A DNA stretch of 64,000 bases from assembly GCA_004010935.1 (NCBI GenBank), contig CP026511.1, positions 496,001 to 560,000 of the forward strand. Direction: 5' to 3'. The translations under genes and the position numbers were made by a program. Positions 18,299-28,244 of this stretch are shown piece by piece; position 1 is the stretch's first letter; each line of letters opens with the position of its first letter. The stretch is from Pseudomonadaceae bacterium SI-3. Its GTDB lineage: Bacteria > Pseudomonadota > Gammaproteobacteria > Pseudomonadales > Pseudomonadaceae. The notes under the pieces were generated by a model. The model had not been told where the DNA came from. It ran no database searches and saw only the letters and a program-made list of their open reading frames with translations.

Positions 18299-18396
18299 GT
18301 ATGCGCTCGCTGAATCGGATGGGCAAATTGGAGGGCCCGAATAATAACAGGGTTACGCGCGGCTTCCGTGCTGGCGCTCCGCAGCGAGCGGCTTTA

Positions 18397-20328
18397 TCAG
18401 GCCTTGAACTGGCCGAGACTGGCTTCGAGCCTCTGCGCAAGCACGCCCAGTTCCTTACCACTGGCCGCGGTTGCAGTCACCGCGTCGGCGGATCGTTCGG
18501 CTTCGGTCAAGATGACTTCGACCCGCTGGCGCACGGCCGTTGCGGTGCTGGCTTGGTGTTCTGCGCCTTTGGTTGCCTCCCTTACGACCTGGTGCACTTG
18601 CTCGACGGCAGTCTGCAAGGCGCGCTGTAGCTCGCGGCTGCTCCCCAGGGAAGCCGCGCCGCTTTCGGCTTGCTTGCCCGCCGTGTTGATCGCCAAGACG
18701 GCATCACGTGCACCCCGTTGTAGGCTTTCGATATGCGCCTGGATATCGCCGGTCGACTGCTGAGTCTTGCTGGCGAGCGCTCGCACTTCATCGGCCACCA
18801 CCGCGAATCCACGACCACTCTCGCCGGCGCGAGCGGCTTCGATGGCAGCGTTCAGCGCAAGCAGATTCGTTTGCTCGGCGATGCCCTTAATTACGGTCAG
18901 TACCACCTCGATCTGTTCGCTCTGCTTGGCCAGTTTTTCGATCACCGAGGCGCTTGTCTGTACGCCACTGCCAAGCGCTTCGATCGTACGGCCCACCTGC
19001 TCGGAAATCGCCTCGTTATCTACCGCGGACTTGCGAATCGAGGCAACCTGATCAAGTGCAGTCTGCATGGCGCGGCTTTCATTCTGCGCGTGCTGGGTCA
19101 TGTCGGCCAACGCCTGCAGGCTTCGGGCGACCTCGTCACGTTGGCGCTCGGCCGCGGCTGCAGCGGAGCGGCTCCGGTTGCCCAGTGTGTCGATTTCCGC
19201 CCCGGTCTGTACGGCGATAGCGCGTGCTTCTTGGACGATCGGCTGGAGCTTGGCCAGGAACAGATTGACCGCGTCAGCCATCTCGCCCACCTCGTCTGCG
19301 CTGTGAATCTTCACGCGCTGGGTGAGATCGCCGTGGCCGGCCGAAAGGTCGCGCAGCGCGGTGCTGAGCAGGCCCAGCCGGCGCAGTACCTGGCGTCCGA
19401 GCACCAGCGTGACGGCGAGCAGGAGCAGTGTTCCGATGACAGCAAGGCCAACGCTGATTTTCCAAAGCAGCGCCGAAGCGGAGCGCTCCACTGCCTTCTG
19501 GCTATTGGACTCGATGCTTTGTGCCACTTCCGTCGCCGCGGCCAGGCCTGACGCCATGATTTTTGCGCTGTCGCTGGCGGTGGTTGCGAGACCGGCTTCC
19601 ACCAGCTTCGCTCCGCTGGCGACCAGTGTCTGGAATCGGCTGTCGAACGCCGCCAGCTCCGTGCTCACCGCTGAGGTGGAGAAGCCGAGGATCACCTGGC
19701 CGATATCCGCCCCCTTGGGGTTGATTGATGTCTTGGCGAGATAGAGCGTTGGGTCGCTCTTGGCCGCGGACAGTACCTTGTCGAACGCGGTGCGTCCGGT
19801 GCCCTTGCCCAGCAGTGCTTTGACTCGGGGGTCCTGGCGGTTCAAGTGGCGGGTGAGCTGGTTGCCATTGGCATCGAAATAAACGACGAAGACGACCGCC
19901 GGGTTGCGGTGAGCCATTCTGACGAACTCGGTCAGCGCCGGTACGTCGTTGTCCCAGATCGCAGCTGGCGCGACGCCAGCGAGCAGCGTGGCGAGGTCGT
20001 CGCCGGACTGCTTGAGGTGACGCTCAAGCACGTCTTTCAGCTGATTCTGCTCTTCGGTCAATCGCTGTGTCAGTCCCTGGGACAGATCGCTGGTCATGCG
20101 TTCGGCCAGGTTGGTAAGCCCGCCCCTGACTTCGGCATCGGCCGAGCGCAGCGCTTGCAGCAGGCGCGCCGAATCTTCGCCCAGGCTTTGCTCGATGTCT
20201 TGTTCGAGCCCGTCGATGGTGCCCCGGGTCAATGCGAGAGCAACCAGTACTTGCACCAGAACGGCGCCGCACAGCGTCAGGAATACCGGGCGTAGCAAGC
20301 GGCTACGCAGAGAGGAAAACAGCAGCAC
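18397..20328 (-). CDS. Methyl-accepting chemotaxis protein
   Basis: 643 residues. TM1 is at about 14-34, followed by a long helical periplasmic sensor (35-287), TM2 (288-310) and HAMP (311-365). The cytoplasmic four-helix signalling domain has the conserved hairpin tip [21 protein letters not shown] (482-502). There is no C-terminal CheR/CheB pentapeptide. The periplasmic part combines a coiled segment (60-110) with a PAS/Cache-like core ([23 protein letters not shown]), so it may be a single-Cache-type sensor; the ligand is unknown. It is an orphan receptor with no che genes nearby, between argH and algZ. GC and codon use resemble the neighbours. Confidence 0.93.
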   Translation of the reverse strand: MLLFSSLRSRLLRPVFLTLCGAVLVQVLVALALTRGTIDGLEQDIEQSLGEDSARLLQALRSADAEVRGGLTNLAERMTSDLSQGLTQRLTEEQNQLKDVLERHLKQSGDDLATLLAGVAPAAIWDNDVPALTEFVRMAHRNPAVVFVVYFDANGNQLTRHLNRQDPRVKALLGKGTGRTAFDKVLSAAKSDPTLYLAKTSINPKGADIGQVILGFSTSAVSTELAAFDSRFQTLVASGAKLVEAGLATTASDSAKIMASGLAAATEVAQSIESNSQKAVERSASALLWKISVGLAVIGTLLLLAVTLVLGRQVLRRLGLLSTALRDLSAGHGDLTQRVKIHSADEVGEMADAVNLFLAKLQPIVQEARAIAVQTGAEIDTLGNRSRSAAAAAERQRDEVARSLQALADMTQHAQNESRAMQTALDQVASIRKSAVDNEAISEQVGRTIEALGSGVQTSASVIEKLAKQSEQIEVVLTVIKGIAEQTNLLALNAAIEAARAGESGRGFAVVADEVRALASKTQQSTGDIQAHIESLQRGARDAVLAINTAGKQAESGAASLGSSRELQRALQTAVEQVHQVVREATKGAEHQASTATAVRQRVEVILTEAERSADAVTATAASGKELGVLAQRLEASLGQFKA

Positions 20329-20597
20329 GGTTCAAACTCCTGGGGCAGCGGTAACAATTGGCGGGTCGATAATGGGATGCAAGCATTGCGCCACCATGCG
20401 CCAAAACGAATTGCTCGTAGAACACCTTGTATCGGCCGATACAGCCGCATTCATGACTGCCGAAGCGTGGAACTGGCGACCGTTCGTCATCATTGCAACG
20501 TTCCGAGTCGATAGACTCGGCTCCCACTTCGCAACGGCAGTGGCCGCCTTGCCGGGCTCGCCTTGCTTTGCGCTCCTGCGGCGCGGAAACTCAATTC

Positions 20598-21680
20598 ATG
20601 CGAACAAATAAACTCGATCGAACGCGGCCGGCGGCCCCTGTCGATGACTTCTTCGTGCCTGAACTCTGCCAGCCCGACGCGCTGCTCGGCCTGGTGCTGC
20701 TCGCCGAGTTGCTGGTGCTCGTGCTGGTGCTCGCCGAGCCGATGCAACCAGGTTTCAACTGGATGCGCCTGGCGCTGGCGTCATTGTTCGTGCAGTGGGT
20801 GATGTTGCTGTCGGCCGGTTTGACTTGTCAGCTGCGACCGCTGCTGGCGCGATTGCCGGCTTGGCTGGCAGGGCTTGCTTGCTGTGCGATGGTGGTCGGG
20901 CTGACGCTGGCGTGCACGGCGGTTGCCGATATCTATCAGCTTGGCGGTCCGCTGACGCGCGTCGGCGAGGTGAATCTGTATCTGCGCCATGCATTGATCA
21001 GCCTGATCATGTCTGGCCTGCTGCTGCGCTATTTCTATCTGCAGAGCCAATGGCGGCGGCAGGAGCAGGCCGAGCTTCGTGCTCGCATCGAGTCATTGCA
21101 GGCGCGCATTCGACCGCATTTTCTGTTCAACAGCCTGAACAGCATCGCGAGCCTGTTGGTCACCGATCCAGCCAAGGCCGAGCAAGCGGTGCTCGACCTG
21201 TCCGATCTGTTCCGTGCCAGCCTGGCGCGCCCCGGCACCCTGGTGCCTTGGCGCGAAGAGCTGGAATTGTCACGCCGATACCTTTCAATCGAGCAGTACC
21301 GGCTCGGCGAACGGCTGAAAGTTGAATGGCAGGTCGATACCGTACCGGATGATTTGCCGATACCCCAGCTGACCCTGCAGCCGCTTCTGGAGAATGCGCT
21401 TATCCATGGAATCCAGCCAAGAATCGAGGGCGGGGTGGTCAGCGTGGCGGCGTACTATGCTGATGGCGTGTTCCATTTGCAGGTGAGTAACCCCTTTGAT
21501 GAGACGGCTCCAAAGCTGCCATCTAGAGGGACTCAGCAAGCGCTGCTCAATATAGACGCACGACTAACGGCACTTTTCGGTCCCGCGGCGAGTCTCAGCG
21601 TGGAGCGGCGTAATGCCCGTTACTACACCTGTCTACGCTATCCGTGTGCGACACAAAAGCAGGAAGCCAGAACTGTATGA
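20598..21680 (+). CDS. algZ: AlgZ/FimS-type sensor histidine kinase
   Basis: 360 residues. Several N-terminal membrane helices (about 27-47, 57-77, 85-110, 128-148) are followed by the LytS-type His_kinase domain with RIRPHFLFNSLNS (phospho-acceptor His174) and the N-box LLENALIHGI. Classical glycine-rich DxGxG boxes are not visible, as known for AlgZ. It pairs with AlgR in control of twitching, alginate and rhamnolipids in P. aeruginosa. The N-terminal FFVPELCQPDALLGLVLLAELLV is characteristic. ATG 20598 gives the family-like length. The algR start overlaps its stop. Confidence 0.93.
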   Translation: MRTNKLDRTRPAAPVDDFFVPELCQPDALLGLVLLAELLVLVLVLAEPMQPGFNWMRLALASLFVQWVMLLSAGLTCQLRPLLARLPAWLAGLACCAMVVGLTLACTAVADIYQLGGPLTRVGEVNLYLRHALISLIMSGLLLRYFYLQSQWRRQEQAELRARIESLQARIRPHFLFNSLNSIASLLVTDPAKAEQAVLDLSDLFRASLARPGTLVPWREELELSRRYLSIEQYRLGERLKVEWQVDTVPDDLPIPQLTLQPLLENALIHGIQPRIEGGVVSVAAYYADGVFHLQVSNPFDETAPKLPSRGTQQALLNIDARLTALFGPAASLSVERRNARYYTCLRYPCATQKQEARTV

Positions 21681-22423
21681 ATGTGCTGATTGTCGATGAC
21701 GAACCTCTAGCCCGCGAGCGCCTCAGCCGACTGGTAGGTGACCTTGACGGCTATCGTGTCCTGGAACCTTCCGCCTCCAATGGCGAAGAGGCGCTGTCCC
21801 TGATCGAGGAACTGCGTCCCGATGTTGTGTTGCTGGATATCCGTATGCCGGGGCTTGATGGCCTCCAGGTTGCAGCCAAGCTGTGCGAGCGCGACGCTCC
21901 CCCTGCGGTGATCTTCTGCACCGCCCACGACGAGTTTGCGCTGGACGCCTTCCAGGTGAGCGCGGTCGGTTACCTGGTCAAGCCGGTACGGCCCGAACAC
22001 CTCGCCGAAGCATTGAAGAAAGCCGAGCGGCCCAATCGTGTGCAACTCGCGGCGCTGACGCGTCCTGCGGCGGTGAGCGGCACCGGCCCGCGCACCCATA
22101 TCAGCGCACGGACCCGCAAGGGCATTGAACTGATCCCATTGCCTCAGGTGATCTATTTCATCGCTGACCACAAATACGTCACCCTGCGCCATGAGGGCGG
22201 CGAGGTTCTGCTAGATGAGCCGTTGAAGGCGCTCGAAGATGAGTTCGGCGAGCGTTTCGTCCGCATTCACCGCAATGCGCTGGTCTATCGCGACCGTATC
22301 GAGCGATTGCAGCGCACCCCCCTTGGACATTTTCAGCTGTTCCTCAAGGGGCTTGAGGGCGAGCCGCTTACCGTAAGCCGCCGCCATGTCGCCGGTGTGC
22401 GCAAGCTGATGCAAAACCTCTGA
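21677..22423 (+). CDS. algR: Response regulator AlgR (receiver + LytTR)
   Basis: 248 residues. Receiver domain: Asp7/Asp8 acidic pair (VDDEPLARERL), phosphorylation site Asp54 (VLLDIRMPGLDGL), Thr (FCTAHDEFA) and Lys (YLVKPVRPEHL). A LytTR DNA-binding domain follows from about 140 (KGIELIPLPQVIYFIADHK to the end). Phosphorylation at Asp54 matches P. aeruginosa AlgR, a regulator of alginate (algD), twitching (fimU operon) and haem-related genes. The 4-bp overlap with algZ shows coupling. hemC follows after 135 bp, as in other pseudomonads. Confidence 0.96.
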   Translation: MNVLIVDDEPLARERLSRLVGDLDGYRVLEPSASNGEEALSLIEELRPDVVLLDIRMPGLDGLQVAAKLCERDAPPAVIFCTAHDEFALDAFQVSAVGYLVKPVRPEHLAEALKKAERPNRVQLAALTRPAAVSGTGPRTHISARTRKGIELIPLPQVIYFIADHKYVTLRHEGGEVLLDEPLKALEDEFGERFVRIHRNALVYRDRIERLQRTPLGHFQLFLKGLEGEPLTVSRRHVAGVRKLMQNL

Positions 22424-22558
22424 TTCGGGCCTGGCGCTAAGGACCGGCGCCCCGTTCCAGCTCAACCGTCCCCGGACGGCTTTCCTTGATCCCCGCCAAC
22501 CCGATCGCTGTTCCTGGCCTGTTATCATCGCCGGCAGTTCATCTGTCTGGAATTGTTC

Positions 22559-23497
22559 ATGTCCCGCGAAATTCGCATCGCCACCCGCAAGAGTGCCCTG
22601 GCCCTGTGGCAGGCCGAATACGTCAAGGCGCGCCTGGAAGCCGCTCATCCGCATGTGACGGTGAGTCTGGTGCCGATGGTCAGTCGGGGCGACAAGCTGC
22701 TCGATTCGCCGCTGGCAAAGATCGGCGGCAAGGGGCTTTTCGTCAAAGAGCTGGAAACAGCCCTGATGGAGAACGAAGCGGACATCGCCGTGCACTCCAT
22801 GAAGGACGTGCCCATGGAATTCCCCGAGGGGCTCGGCCTGTATTGCATCTGTGAGCGTGAAGACCCGCGCGATGCGTTCGTCTCCAATCACTATGAGAAT
22901 TTTGATGCGCTACCTGCCGGCGCGGTCGTAGGCACCTCCAGTCTCCGGCGCCAGGCGCAGCTGCTGGCGCGTCGCCCCGATCTGAAAATCCAGTTCCTGC
23001 GCGGTAACGTGAACACTCGCCTGGCCAAGCTCGACGCAGGCGAGTACGACGCAATCATCCTGGCGGCGGCCGGCCTGATCCGCCTGGGTTTTGGCGACCG
23101 CATCCGCACCAGCATCAGTGTCGAGGACAGCCTGCCTGCCGGCGGGCAGGGCGCCGTCGGGATCGAGTGCCGGACCGGCGATACCGAGCTGCATCAGCTG
23201 CTTCAATGCATGAACGATCCCCATACCGCCATCCGCGTGAGCGCCGAGCGGGCCCTGAACCGCCACCTCAATGGAGGCTGTCAGGTGCCGATCGCCTGTT
23301 ATGCCGTACTCGAAGGCGATCAGCTGTGGTTGCGTGGGCTCGTCGGCCAGCCCGATGGTGCCTTGCTCCTACGCGCTGAAGGCCGTGCGCCCAATGCCGA
23401 AGCCGAAGCGCTCGGTGTGCGCATCGCAGAAGAATTGTTGCAGCAAGGCGCTGGCAAGATCCTTCAGGATATTTATGGTGAGGCCGGCAAGGCGTGA
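22559..23497 (+). CDS. hemC: Porphobilinogen deaminase HemC
   Basis: 312 residues. It polymerises four porphobilinogens to hydroxymethylbilane. The catalytic Asp83 (HSMKDVP) and the dipyrromethane-anchor Cys241 ([10 protein letters not shown]) are present, as are the substrate-binding arginines ([10 protein letters not shown]). The ATG at 22559 is preferred over a TTG two codons upstream. It is first in a hemC-hemD-hemX-hemY cluster and overlaps hemD by 4 bp. Confidence 0.97.
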   Translation: MSREIRIATRKSALALWQAEYVKARLEAAHPHVTVSLVPMVSRGDKLLDSPLAKIGGKGLFVKELETALMENEADIAVHSMKDVPMEFPEGLGLYCICEREDPRDAFVSNHYENFDALPAGAVVGTSSLRRQAQLLARRPDLKIQFLRGNVNTRLAKLDAGEYDAIILAAAGLIRLGFGDRIRTSISVEDSLPAGGQGAVGIECRTGDTELHQLLQCMNDPHTAIRVSAERALNRHLNGGCQVPIACYAVLEGDQLWLRGLVGQPDGALLLRAEGRAPNAEAEALGVRIAEELLQQGAGKILQDIYGEAGKA

Positions 23498-24264
23498 ACG
23501 GCTGGCGTCTCTTGCTGACGCGGCCCGCAGAAGAATGCGCCGCCCTGGCGGCCATCTTGGCGGGTCAGGGCATCCACAGTGCCAGCCTGCCCCTGCTCGC
23601 TATCGAGGCACTCGACGAAACGCCCGAACAGCGCGAGGTCATGCTGGAGCTGGATCGTTATGCTGCCGTGGTGGTAGTGAGCAAACCGGCGGCCCGGTTG
23701 GGCCTGGAGCGGCTCGGTCGTTATTGGAAAGTTCCCCCAGTTGGGCCAGTTTGGTTCAGCGTGGGCGCAGCGACTGGCGCCATTCTTGAAGAATACGGCC
23801 TGGATGTGTCCTGGCCCGCCAGTGGCGACGATAGCGAAGCGCTGCTGGCGCTGCCGCGACTGGCCGAGGCGCTAGACGTGGCAGCTCCGAAAGCGCTCAT
23901 CCTGCGCGGGGAGGGGGGGCGTGAACATCTTGCCGATACGCTTCGCTGCCGTGGCGTTCAGGTCGACAGCCTCGAGCTGTACCGGAGATACCTGCCTGAG
24001 TACCCGTGCGACAGGTTGATCGAACTGGTTCGTTCGGAACGGCTGAATGCCATGGTGGTCAGCAGTGGGCAGGGTTTGCAGTCGTTACGCGAGTTGGCAG
24101 GATTCGATTGGTCAACGCTGCGTGAACTACCCTTGTTCGTACCCAGCCCTCGTGTGGCCGAGATGGCCGAGGCGTTGGGCGCCAAAAGAATCGTGGACTG
24201 CCGTGGTGCTGGAACCGCGGCTTTGCTGGCGGCGCTACGGGACAATCCCGGGCCCGCTTCCTGA
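23494..24264 (+). CDS. hemD: Uroporphyrinogen-III synthase HemD
   Basis: 256 residues. It starts with GTG ([14 protein letters not shown]) overlapping the hemC stop. The fold is two alternating alpha/beta domains with weak sequence conservation; recognisable pieces are [37 protein letters not shown] and the C-terminal [19 protein letters not shown]. It closes hydroxymethylbilane with inversion of ring D. Identification rests on these motifs plus the hemC-hemD-hemX order. Confidence 0.95.
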   Translation: MNGWRLLLTRPAEECAALAAILAGQGIHSASLPLLAIEALDETPEQREVMLELDRYAAVVVVSKPAARLGLERLGRYWKVPPVGPVWFSVGAATGAILEEYGLDVSWPASGDDSEALLALPRLAEALDVAAPKALILRGEGGREHLADTLRCRGVQVDSLELYRRYLPEYPCDRLIELVRSERLNAMVVSSGQGLQSLRELAGFDWSTLRELPLFVPSPRVAEMAEALGAKRIVDCRGAGTAALLAALRDNPGPAS

Positions 24265-24280
24265 TGCAAAGGATGGAAAC

Positions 24281-25558
24281 GTGAGCGAAGTAGACTCCGA
24301 CAAGGCACCGCAGCAACCGAAGGGCAACGACTCTGTCGCCGCTCAAAATCCTGTGAAGAAAGAGCCGCAGAAGGATTCGAAAGAGGCGCCCAAGGCGCCA
24401 CCACCGAAAACGCCGGCCGGTTCCTCCGCCGATGCGCGTGGCAGCGGCAAAGGATTGGCCGGTCTGGCCCTGCTGGTCGGCTTGGCGGGTCTGGCAGCAG
24501 GGGGCTACAGCGTCTGGCAGACTCAGCAGCTGGCCGATCAGGAGCAGCAACAGCAACAATCGGCACAGGCTACGAGCGAACAAACCCGCCAGTTGGGCGA
24601 GCGCAGCGAGCAACTGGCCAGCCGCCTCGGCAAGCTCGAGCAACTGCCATCGGCCGACCAGCTTGAGGATCGTCGCCGTTTGCTGACAGAGCTGCAAAGC
24701 GATCAGCAGCGCCTGGCGGGGCGTGTCGAGCAAGTTCTTGGGGCCAGTCGTGAGCAATGGCGACTCGCTGAAGCCGAGCATCTGTTGCGCATGGCGATGT
24801 TGCGCCTATCGGCCATGCAAGACGTGAACAGCGCCGAATCGCTGCTCGCCGAGGCGGATCTGATCTTGCGTAAACAGGATGATCCGGGGGCATACGCCGC
24901 TCGACAGCAGTTGCTCGAAGGGCTTGAAGCGTTGCGCAGTCTGCCGGAGCTGGACCGGACCGGGTTGTTTCTCCAGCTTGGTGCGTTGCGCGGTCAGGCC
25001 AATCAGCTCAACGGCCTGGCTCCTGAATTCGAAGAGGGGCAAGGGGCCGCAGGTGGCCAGGCTGATAGCGGCTGGCAGCGTTGGCTAAATGAGCTGACAC
25101 GTTATGTCCGTATCGATTTCGACGCTGGTAATAGCGTCAAGCCGCTGCTTGCCGGTCAGAGTCTGGCGCAGGTGCGGTTGGCGTTGTCGCTGGCCATCGA
25201 GCAGGCGCAGTGGGCCGTGCTCAATGGCAACGAAAAGGTCTACCAGCAATCGTTGGATCAGGCGGGGCAGCTGATCAAGGATCACTTCAGCGAGGAAAAC
25301 GGTCAGAGCCGAGGCCTGCGCGACCGTATCGAAGAACTGAAAAAGCGCCAAGTGTCGGTCAGCCTCCCCGACCTCTCACCGGCGCTCCGCGCATTGCAGA
25401 CCTATGTGCAGAAACGTGAATCGTCCGAAAGCGCTGGGTCGCCTGCTGACAGCGGCCCAGCACAGCCCACGGATAAGACGGCCCCGGAATCTGACCAGCC
25501 GGCAGCCGATGAGCCAGCGTCCGATGAGCCGTCAGCGGAAGAGGGGCAGCGCGCATGA
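24281..25558 (+). CDS. hemX: HemX-type membrane protein (uroporphyrinogen operon)
   Basis: 425 residues from the GTG at 24281 (GGATGG-like SD 5 nt upstream). The N-terminal 50 residues are Lys/Pro/Glu-rich. They are followed by one membrane helix (57-77), a coiled coil (80-150, QQQQSAQATSEQTRQLGERSEQL) and a helical periplasmic domain. The C-terminus is low-complexity (DSGPAQPTDKTAPESDQPAADEP). Despite its HemX/CysG-like annotation in E. coli, methyltransferase motifs are absent, and the function in haem synthesis is unproven. Its stop overlaps the hemY start (ATGA). Confidence 0.9.
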   Translation: MSEVDSDKAPQQPKGNDSVAAQNPVKKEPQKDSKEAPKAPPPKTPAGSSADARGSGKGLAGLALLVGLAGLAAGGYSVWQTQQLADQEQQQQQSAQATSEQTRQLGERSEQLASRLGKLEQLPSADQLEDRRRLLTELQSDQQRLAGRVEQVLGASREQWRLAEAEHLLRMAMLRLSAMQDVNSAESLLAEADLILRKQDDPGAYAARQQLLEGLEALRSLPELDRTGLFLQLGALRGQANQLNGLAPEFEEGQGAAGGQADSGWQRWLNELTRYVRIDFDAGNSVKPLLAGQSLAQVRLALSLAIEQAQWAVLNGNEKVYQQSLDQAGQLIKDHFSEENGQSRGLRDRIEELKKRQVSVSLPDLSPALRALQTYVQKRESSESAGSPADSGPAQPTDKTAPESDQPAADEPASDEPSAEEGQRA

Positions 25559-26793
25559 AGCGATTCGCCTTTGTCCTGATCCTGCTTATCGCGATTGTCG
25601 GGTTCCTCGGCTGGGCCATTGCACAGGATCCGGGCTATGTCCTGATCAGCTATGACCGCTTCCGCTACGAGTCGAGCTTCTGGATCTTTCTTGGTCTGAT
25701 CGCGTGCCTCTGGTTGTTGGCAATGGTGGTGCACTGGGTGCTCGGCTTGTTGCACACGTCCGGCGCACTGGTCAATCCGTGGTCGCGTCGTCACCGTGAG
25801 CGTCGTGTCAGCAAGGCATCACGCAGCGGTTTACGCGAGTTGGCCGAAGGACAGTGGACTCAAGCCTTGGGTCATTTGCGCTCCGCTGCCGAGCACGACC
25901 ACCAGCCGTTGGTGCATTACCTTGGTGCTGCACGTGCCGCCAATGAACTGGGCGAGCACGAGCAAAGCGACGAGCTGCTCCGCAAGGCAAGGGAGCGCGA
26001 GCCCGAGTCAGGCCTTGCGGTTGGCCTGACCCAGGCTCAGCTGCAAATTGCGAGGGGCCAATATGGCGAGGCGCGGGCATCACTCAACGCGCTGCACAGT
26101 GACCATCCCCGTCATCCCTACGTGTTGACCTTGTTGCAGCAGCTGTACGTTCAGCTCGAAGACTGGTCGGCTTTGTGCAGTTTGCTACCCGAGCTGCGCA
26201 AGCACCGCGTATTGCCACCGGCTCGCCTGAGTGAGCTTGAATTGCTGGCCTGGACAGCGGCGATTGAGCAAAGCGGTCAAGCCCCGACAGCCAGTAATGA
26301 CGACGCGTTGCAGGCCCTCAATCAGAAGTGGCAAACCGTACCGTCGGGGTTGCGCAGTGAGTCGCTGCTGGTGCGAGCCTACGCTGACGGGCTGTCCCGC
26401 TTGGGGGCGGATGCTAAAGCCGAAGAGGTGCTCTACGCAGCGCTCAAGCGACAGTACGATGATCGCCTGGTCGAGCGCTACGGCCGCGTCCGCGGTCAGG
26501 ACCCTGCACGTCAGCTGGCGAATGCTGAAGGCTGGCTCAAGGCTAATCCGGAGAATGCCGAGCTGCTGCTTGCGCTTGGCCGGCTGAGCATGCGCAACGC
26601 GCTTTGGGGCAAGGCACGCGACTATCTCGAGGCCAGCCTGCGCTTCGAACACCGTCCGGAAACCTGCGCCGAGCTGGCCCGATTGCTGGCCCAGCTAGGG
26701 GACAACGAGCGCAGCAACCGGCTGTTCCAAGAAGGGTTGGGGCTCCTTGATCAATCCAGCGCCAACCGGATACAAACCACCAGCAGCAGTTAG
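25555..26793 (+). CDS. hemY: HemY, TPR-containing haem-biosynthesis-associated membrane protein
   Basis: 412 residues. Two membrane helices (6-24 and about 44-66) flank a short HemY_N segment (GYVLISYDRFRYESSFWI). The remainder is TPR-like helical hairpins in the cytoplasm (for example AAEHDHQPLVHYLGAARAANELGEHEQSDELL). It belongs to the proteobacterial HemY family, unrelated to protoporphyrinogen oxidase HemY of Bacillus. Recent work in E. coli supports a regulatory or organising role in haem synthesis. It is last in the hemCDXY cluster; the coupling to hemX supports a joint membrane complex. Confidence 0.93.
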   Translation: MKRFAFVLILLIAIVGFLGWAIAQDPGYVLISYDRFRYESSFWIFLGLIACLWLLAMVVHWVLGLLHTSGALVNPWSRRHRERRVSKASRSGLRELAEGQWTQALGHLRSAAEHDHQPLVHYLGAARAANELGEHEQSDELLRKAREREPESGLAVGLTQAQLQIARGQYGEARASLNALHSDHPRHPYVLTLLQQLYVQLEDWSALCSLLPELRKHRVLPPARLSELELLAWTAAIEQSGQAPTASNDDALQALNQKWQTVPSGLRSESLLVRAYADGLSRLGADAKAEEVLYAALKRQYDDRLVERYGRVRGQDPARQLANAEGWLKANPENAELLLALGRLSMRNALWGKARDYLEASLRFEHRPETCAELARLLAQLGDNERSNRLFQEGLGLLDQSSANRIQTTSSS

Positions 26794-26921
26794 CGGTTGG
26801 CAGTCGGCGCGGCGCCCGGATAGTGACGCCCGTCCCGCGCCGCCGCGGCGATTCGCGTATGGCTTGCAGCTCGCCGCCTGCCGCACTACCGTAGCGAACT
26901 TTTCCTGTCTGCGGAGTCGCC

Positions 26922-27413
26922 ATGAACCTGGCCAGCCCACGTTCGCTGTTTCTTCTGGCCTTCATCGGCTGCGCGTTGATGATGGTCGCTGCCCTGTATC
27001 TCGAGCACGTTGTCGGGCTGGTTCCCTGCCCGCTGTGCATCGTTCAGCGTATTTGCGTTATCGGCTTCGGTCTGGTTTGTCTGGTCGCTGCGCTGCATGG
27101 CCCACGCAAGACCGGTCGCCGTGTTTACTCGGTCATGGCACTGCTGTTCGCGGTTGCTGGAGGGGGCACGGCGATACGCCAGATATGGCTGCAGAACATG
27201 CCTGCCGATCAGCTGCCGAGCTGCCTGCCCAGTCTCGAATACATGATGGATGCGTTGCCGTTCCAGGAAATTGCCCGCTTGGTGCTTCACGGTACGGCTG
27301 AGTGCGCCGAAGTTACCTGGACACTGCTCGGAATGAGTATTCCGGAGTGGACGTTGCTCGCATTCATTGCAATGGCCCTGTTCTGTTTCTGGCAGTTGCT
27401 GCGCCGCGACTAG
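26922..27413 (+). CDS. dsbB: Disulfide bond formation protein DsbB (DsbH)
   Basis: 163 residues with four membrane helices. All four catalytic cysteines are present: Cys36-Cys39 (CPLC) in the first periplasmic loop and Cys101 and Cys128 in the second. DsbB passes electrons from DsbA to ubiquinone. Pseudomonads carry two DsbB paralogues, and the one next to hemY/algQ is called DsbH in P. aeruginosa. The start ATG at 26922 has GGAG 9 nt upstream. A terminator-like hairpin follows. Confidence 0.95.
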   Translation: MNLASPRSLFLLAFIGCALMMVAALYLEHVVGLVPCPLCIVQRICVIGFGLVCLVAALHGPRKTGRRVYSVMALLFAVAGGGTAIRQIWLQNMPADQLPSCLPSLEYMMDALPFQEIARLVLHGTAECAEVTWTLLGMSIPEWTLLAFIAMALFCFWQLLRRD

Positions 27414-27424
27414 GCTTTTTGTCG

Positions 27425-27450
27425 AGGCGGGGCGAATGATCGCCCCGCCT
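27425..27450. terminator. Strong hairpin after dsbB
   Basis: AGGCGGGGCGA-ATGA-TCGCCCCGCCT, a perfect 11-bp stem with a 4-nt loop, 11 nt after the dsbB stop. There is no T-run downstream, so termination may be imperfect or the element may stabilise the 3' end. The remainder of the 27414-27664 gap shows no gene and should contain the algQ promoter. Confidence 0.55.
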
Positions 27451-27664
27451 GATGGTCAATGAGCAGGGCGAAGCGGTCACGCTAGTGATGCCAGTTGAAT
27501 TTCATCCTTGCTGCTTGATGCTTCGTTCCGCGCAGCTTAGTCTGCCCTGGCGGCGTCGGTTTTCTGCCAATTTCGCTGTCACTCACCCAAGGCCGATATC
27601 CCAAGACAAAAAACCGTCTCGGAAGGCGCAACAGGCATCATCGATTAGGGAAAGTGAGGTCATC

Positions 27665-28129
27665 ATGCTCGAGAGCTGTCGGAACGCCCAGGAACGCTGG
27701 GGAGGTGTGCACCTGCTGATCGACCGCTGGCTGCAGGAACGCCACGCATTGATCAACGCATTCGAAGGGCTGCATGGGGGGGCCGAAGCGGCTACTCGCC
27801 CGGCCTTGCAAAAATTCTGCGAAATCTTGCTCGACTATGTGTCGGCTGGTCATTTCGAGATCTACGAGCAACTGCTCAACGAAGCAGAAGCCTTTGGTGA
27901 CAAGCGGGGGCTGGATCTGGCACGTCAGATTTATCCTCGTATCGAGGCGATTACCCAGGTTGCGGTTGCTTTCAATGACCGGTGCGACAACGGCGACTGT
28001 CTCGAAAGCCCTGGTCTTCCAGAAGAGCTGAAGCGTCTGGGCCAGTTGCTGCACGAGCGCTTCGAACTTGAAGACTGCCTGATCGAAGTGCTGCACACCG
28101 CGCATAAAGAGCCTGCTGCTACCGCCTGA
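27665..28129 (+). CDS. algQ: Rsd/AlgQ anti-sigma-70 regulator
   Basis: 154 residues, all-helical. It starts [26 protein letters not shown], the Rsd/AlgQ signature, with the [20 protein letters not shown] segment in the middle (here [17 protein letters not shown]). It binds region 4 of sigma-70 and shifts RNA polymerase use; in P. aeruginosa AlgQ (AlgR2) also affects Ndk, alginate and siderophores. The ATG at 27665 is preceded by GAGGT; upstream in-frame codons do not look coding. Its partner-like gene algP is next, and rnk is at 10.6 kb. Confidence 0.95.
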   Translation: MLESCRNAQERWGGVHLLIDRWLQERHALINAFEGLHGGAEAATRPALQKFCEILLDYVSAGHFEIYEQLLNEAEAFGDKRGLDLARQIYPRIEAITQVAVAFNDRCDNGDCLESPGLPEELKRLGQLLHERFELEDCLIEVLHTAHKEPAATA

Positions 28130-28244
28130 CCGATGCCGGTCAGCTGCGAGCGAAGGATCGCTTGTAGCACGCTTCGCTGATCAGTTGGCGGATCGCTGCG
28201 GCCCGTCTAGTATGGCTGCACCAATCCCGCCAGGAGGCGCTTTC

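Noticed and set aside
22424..22558. Hairpin between algR and hemC as a terminator
   Set aside because: Only a short GGCGC/GCGCC pairing without a T-run; algR-hemC read-through cannot be excluded but is not supported.
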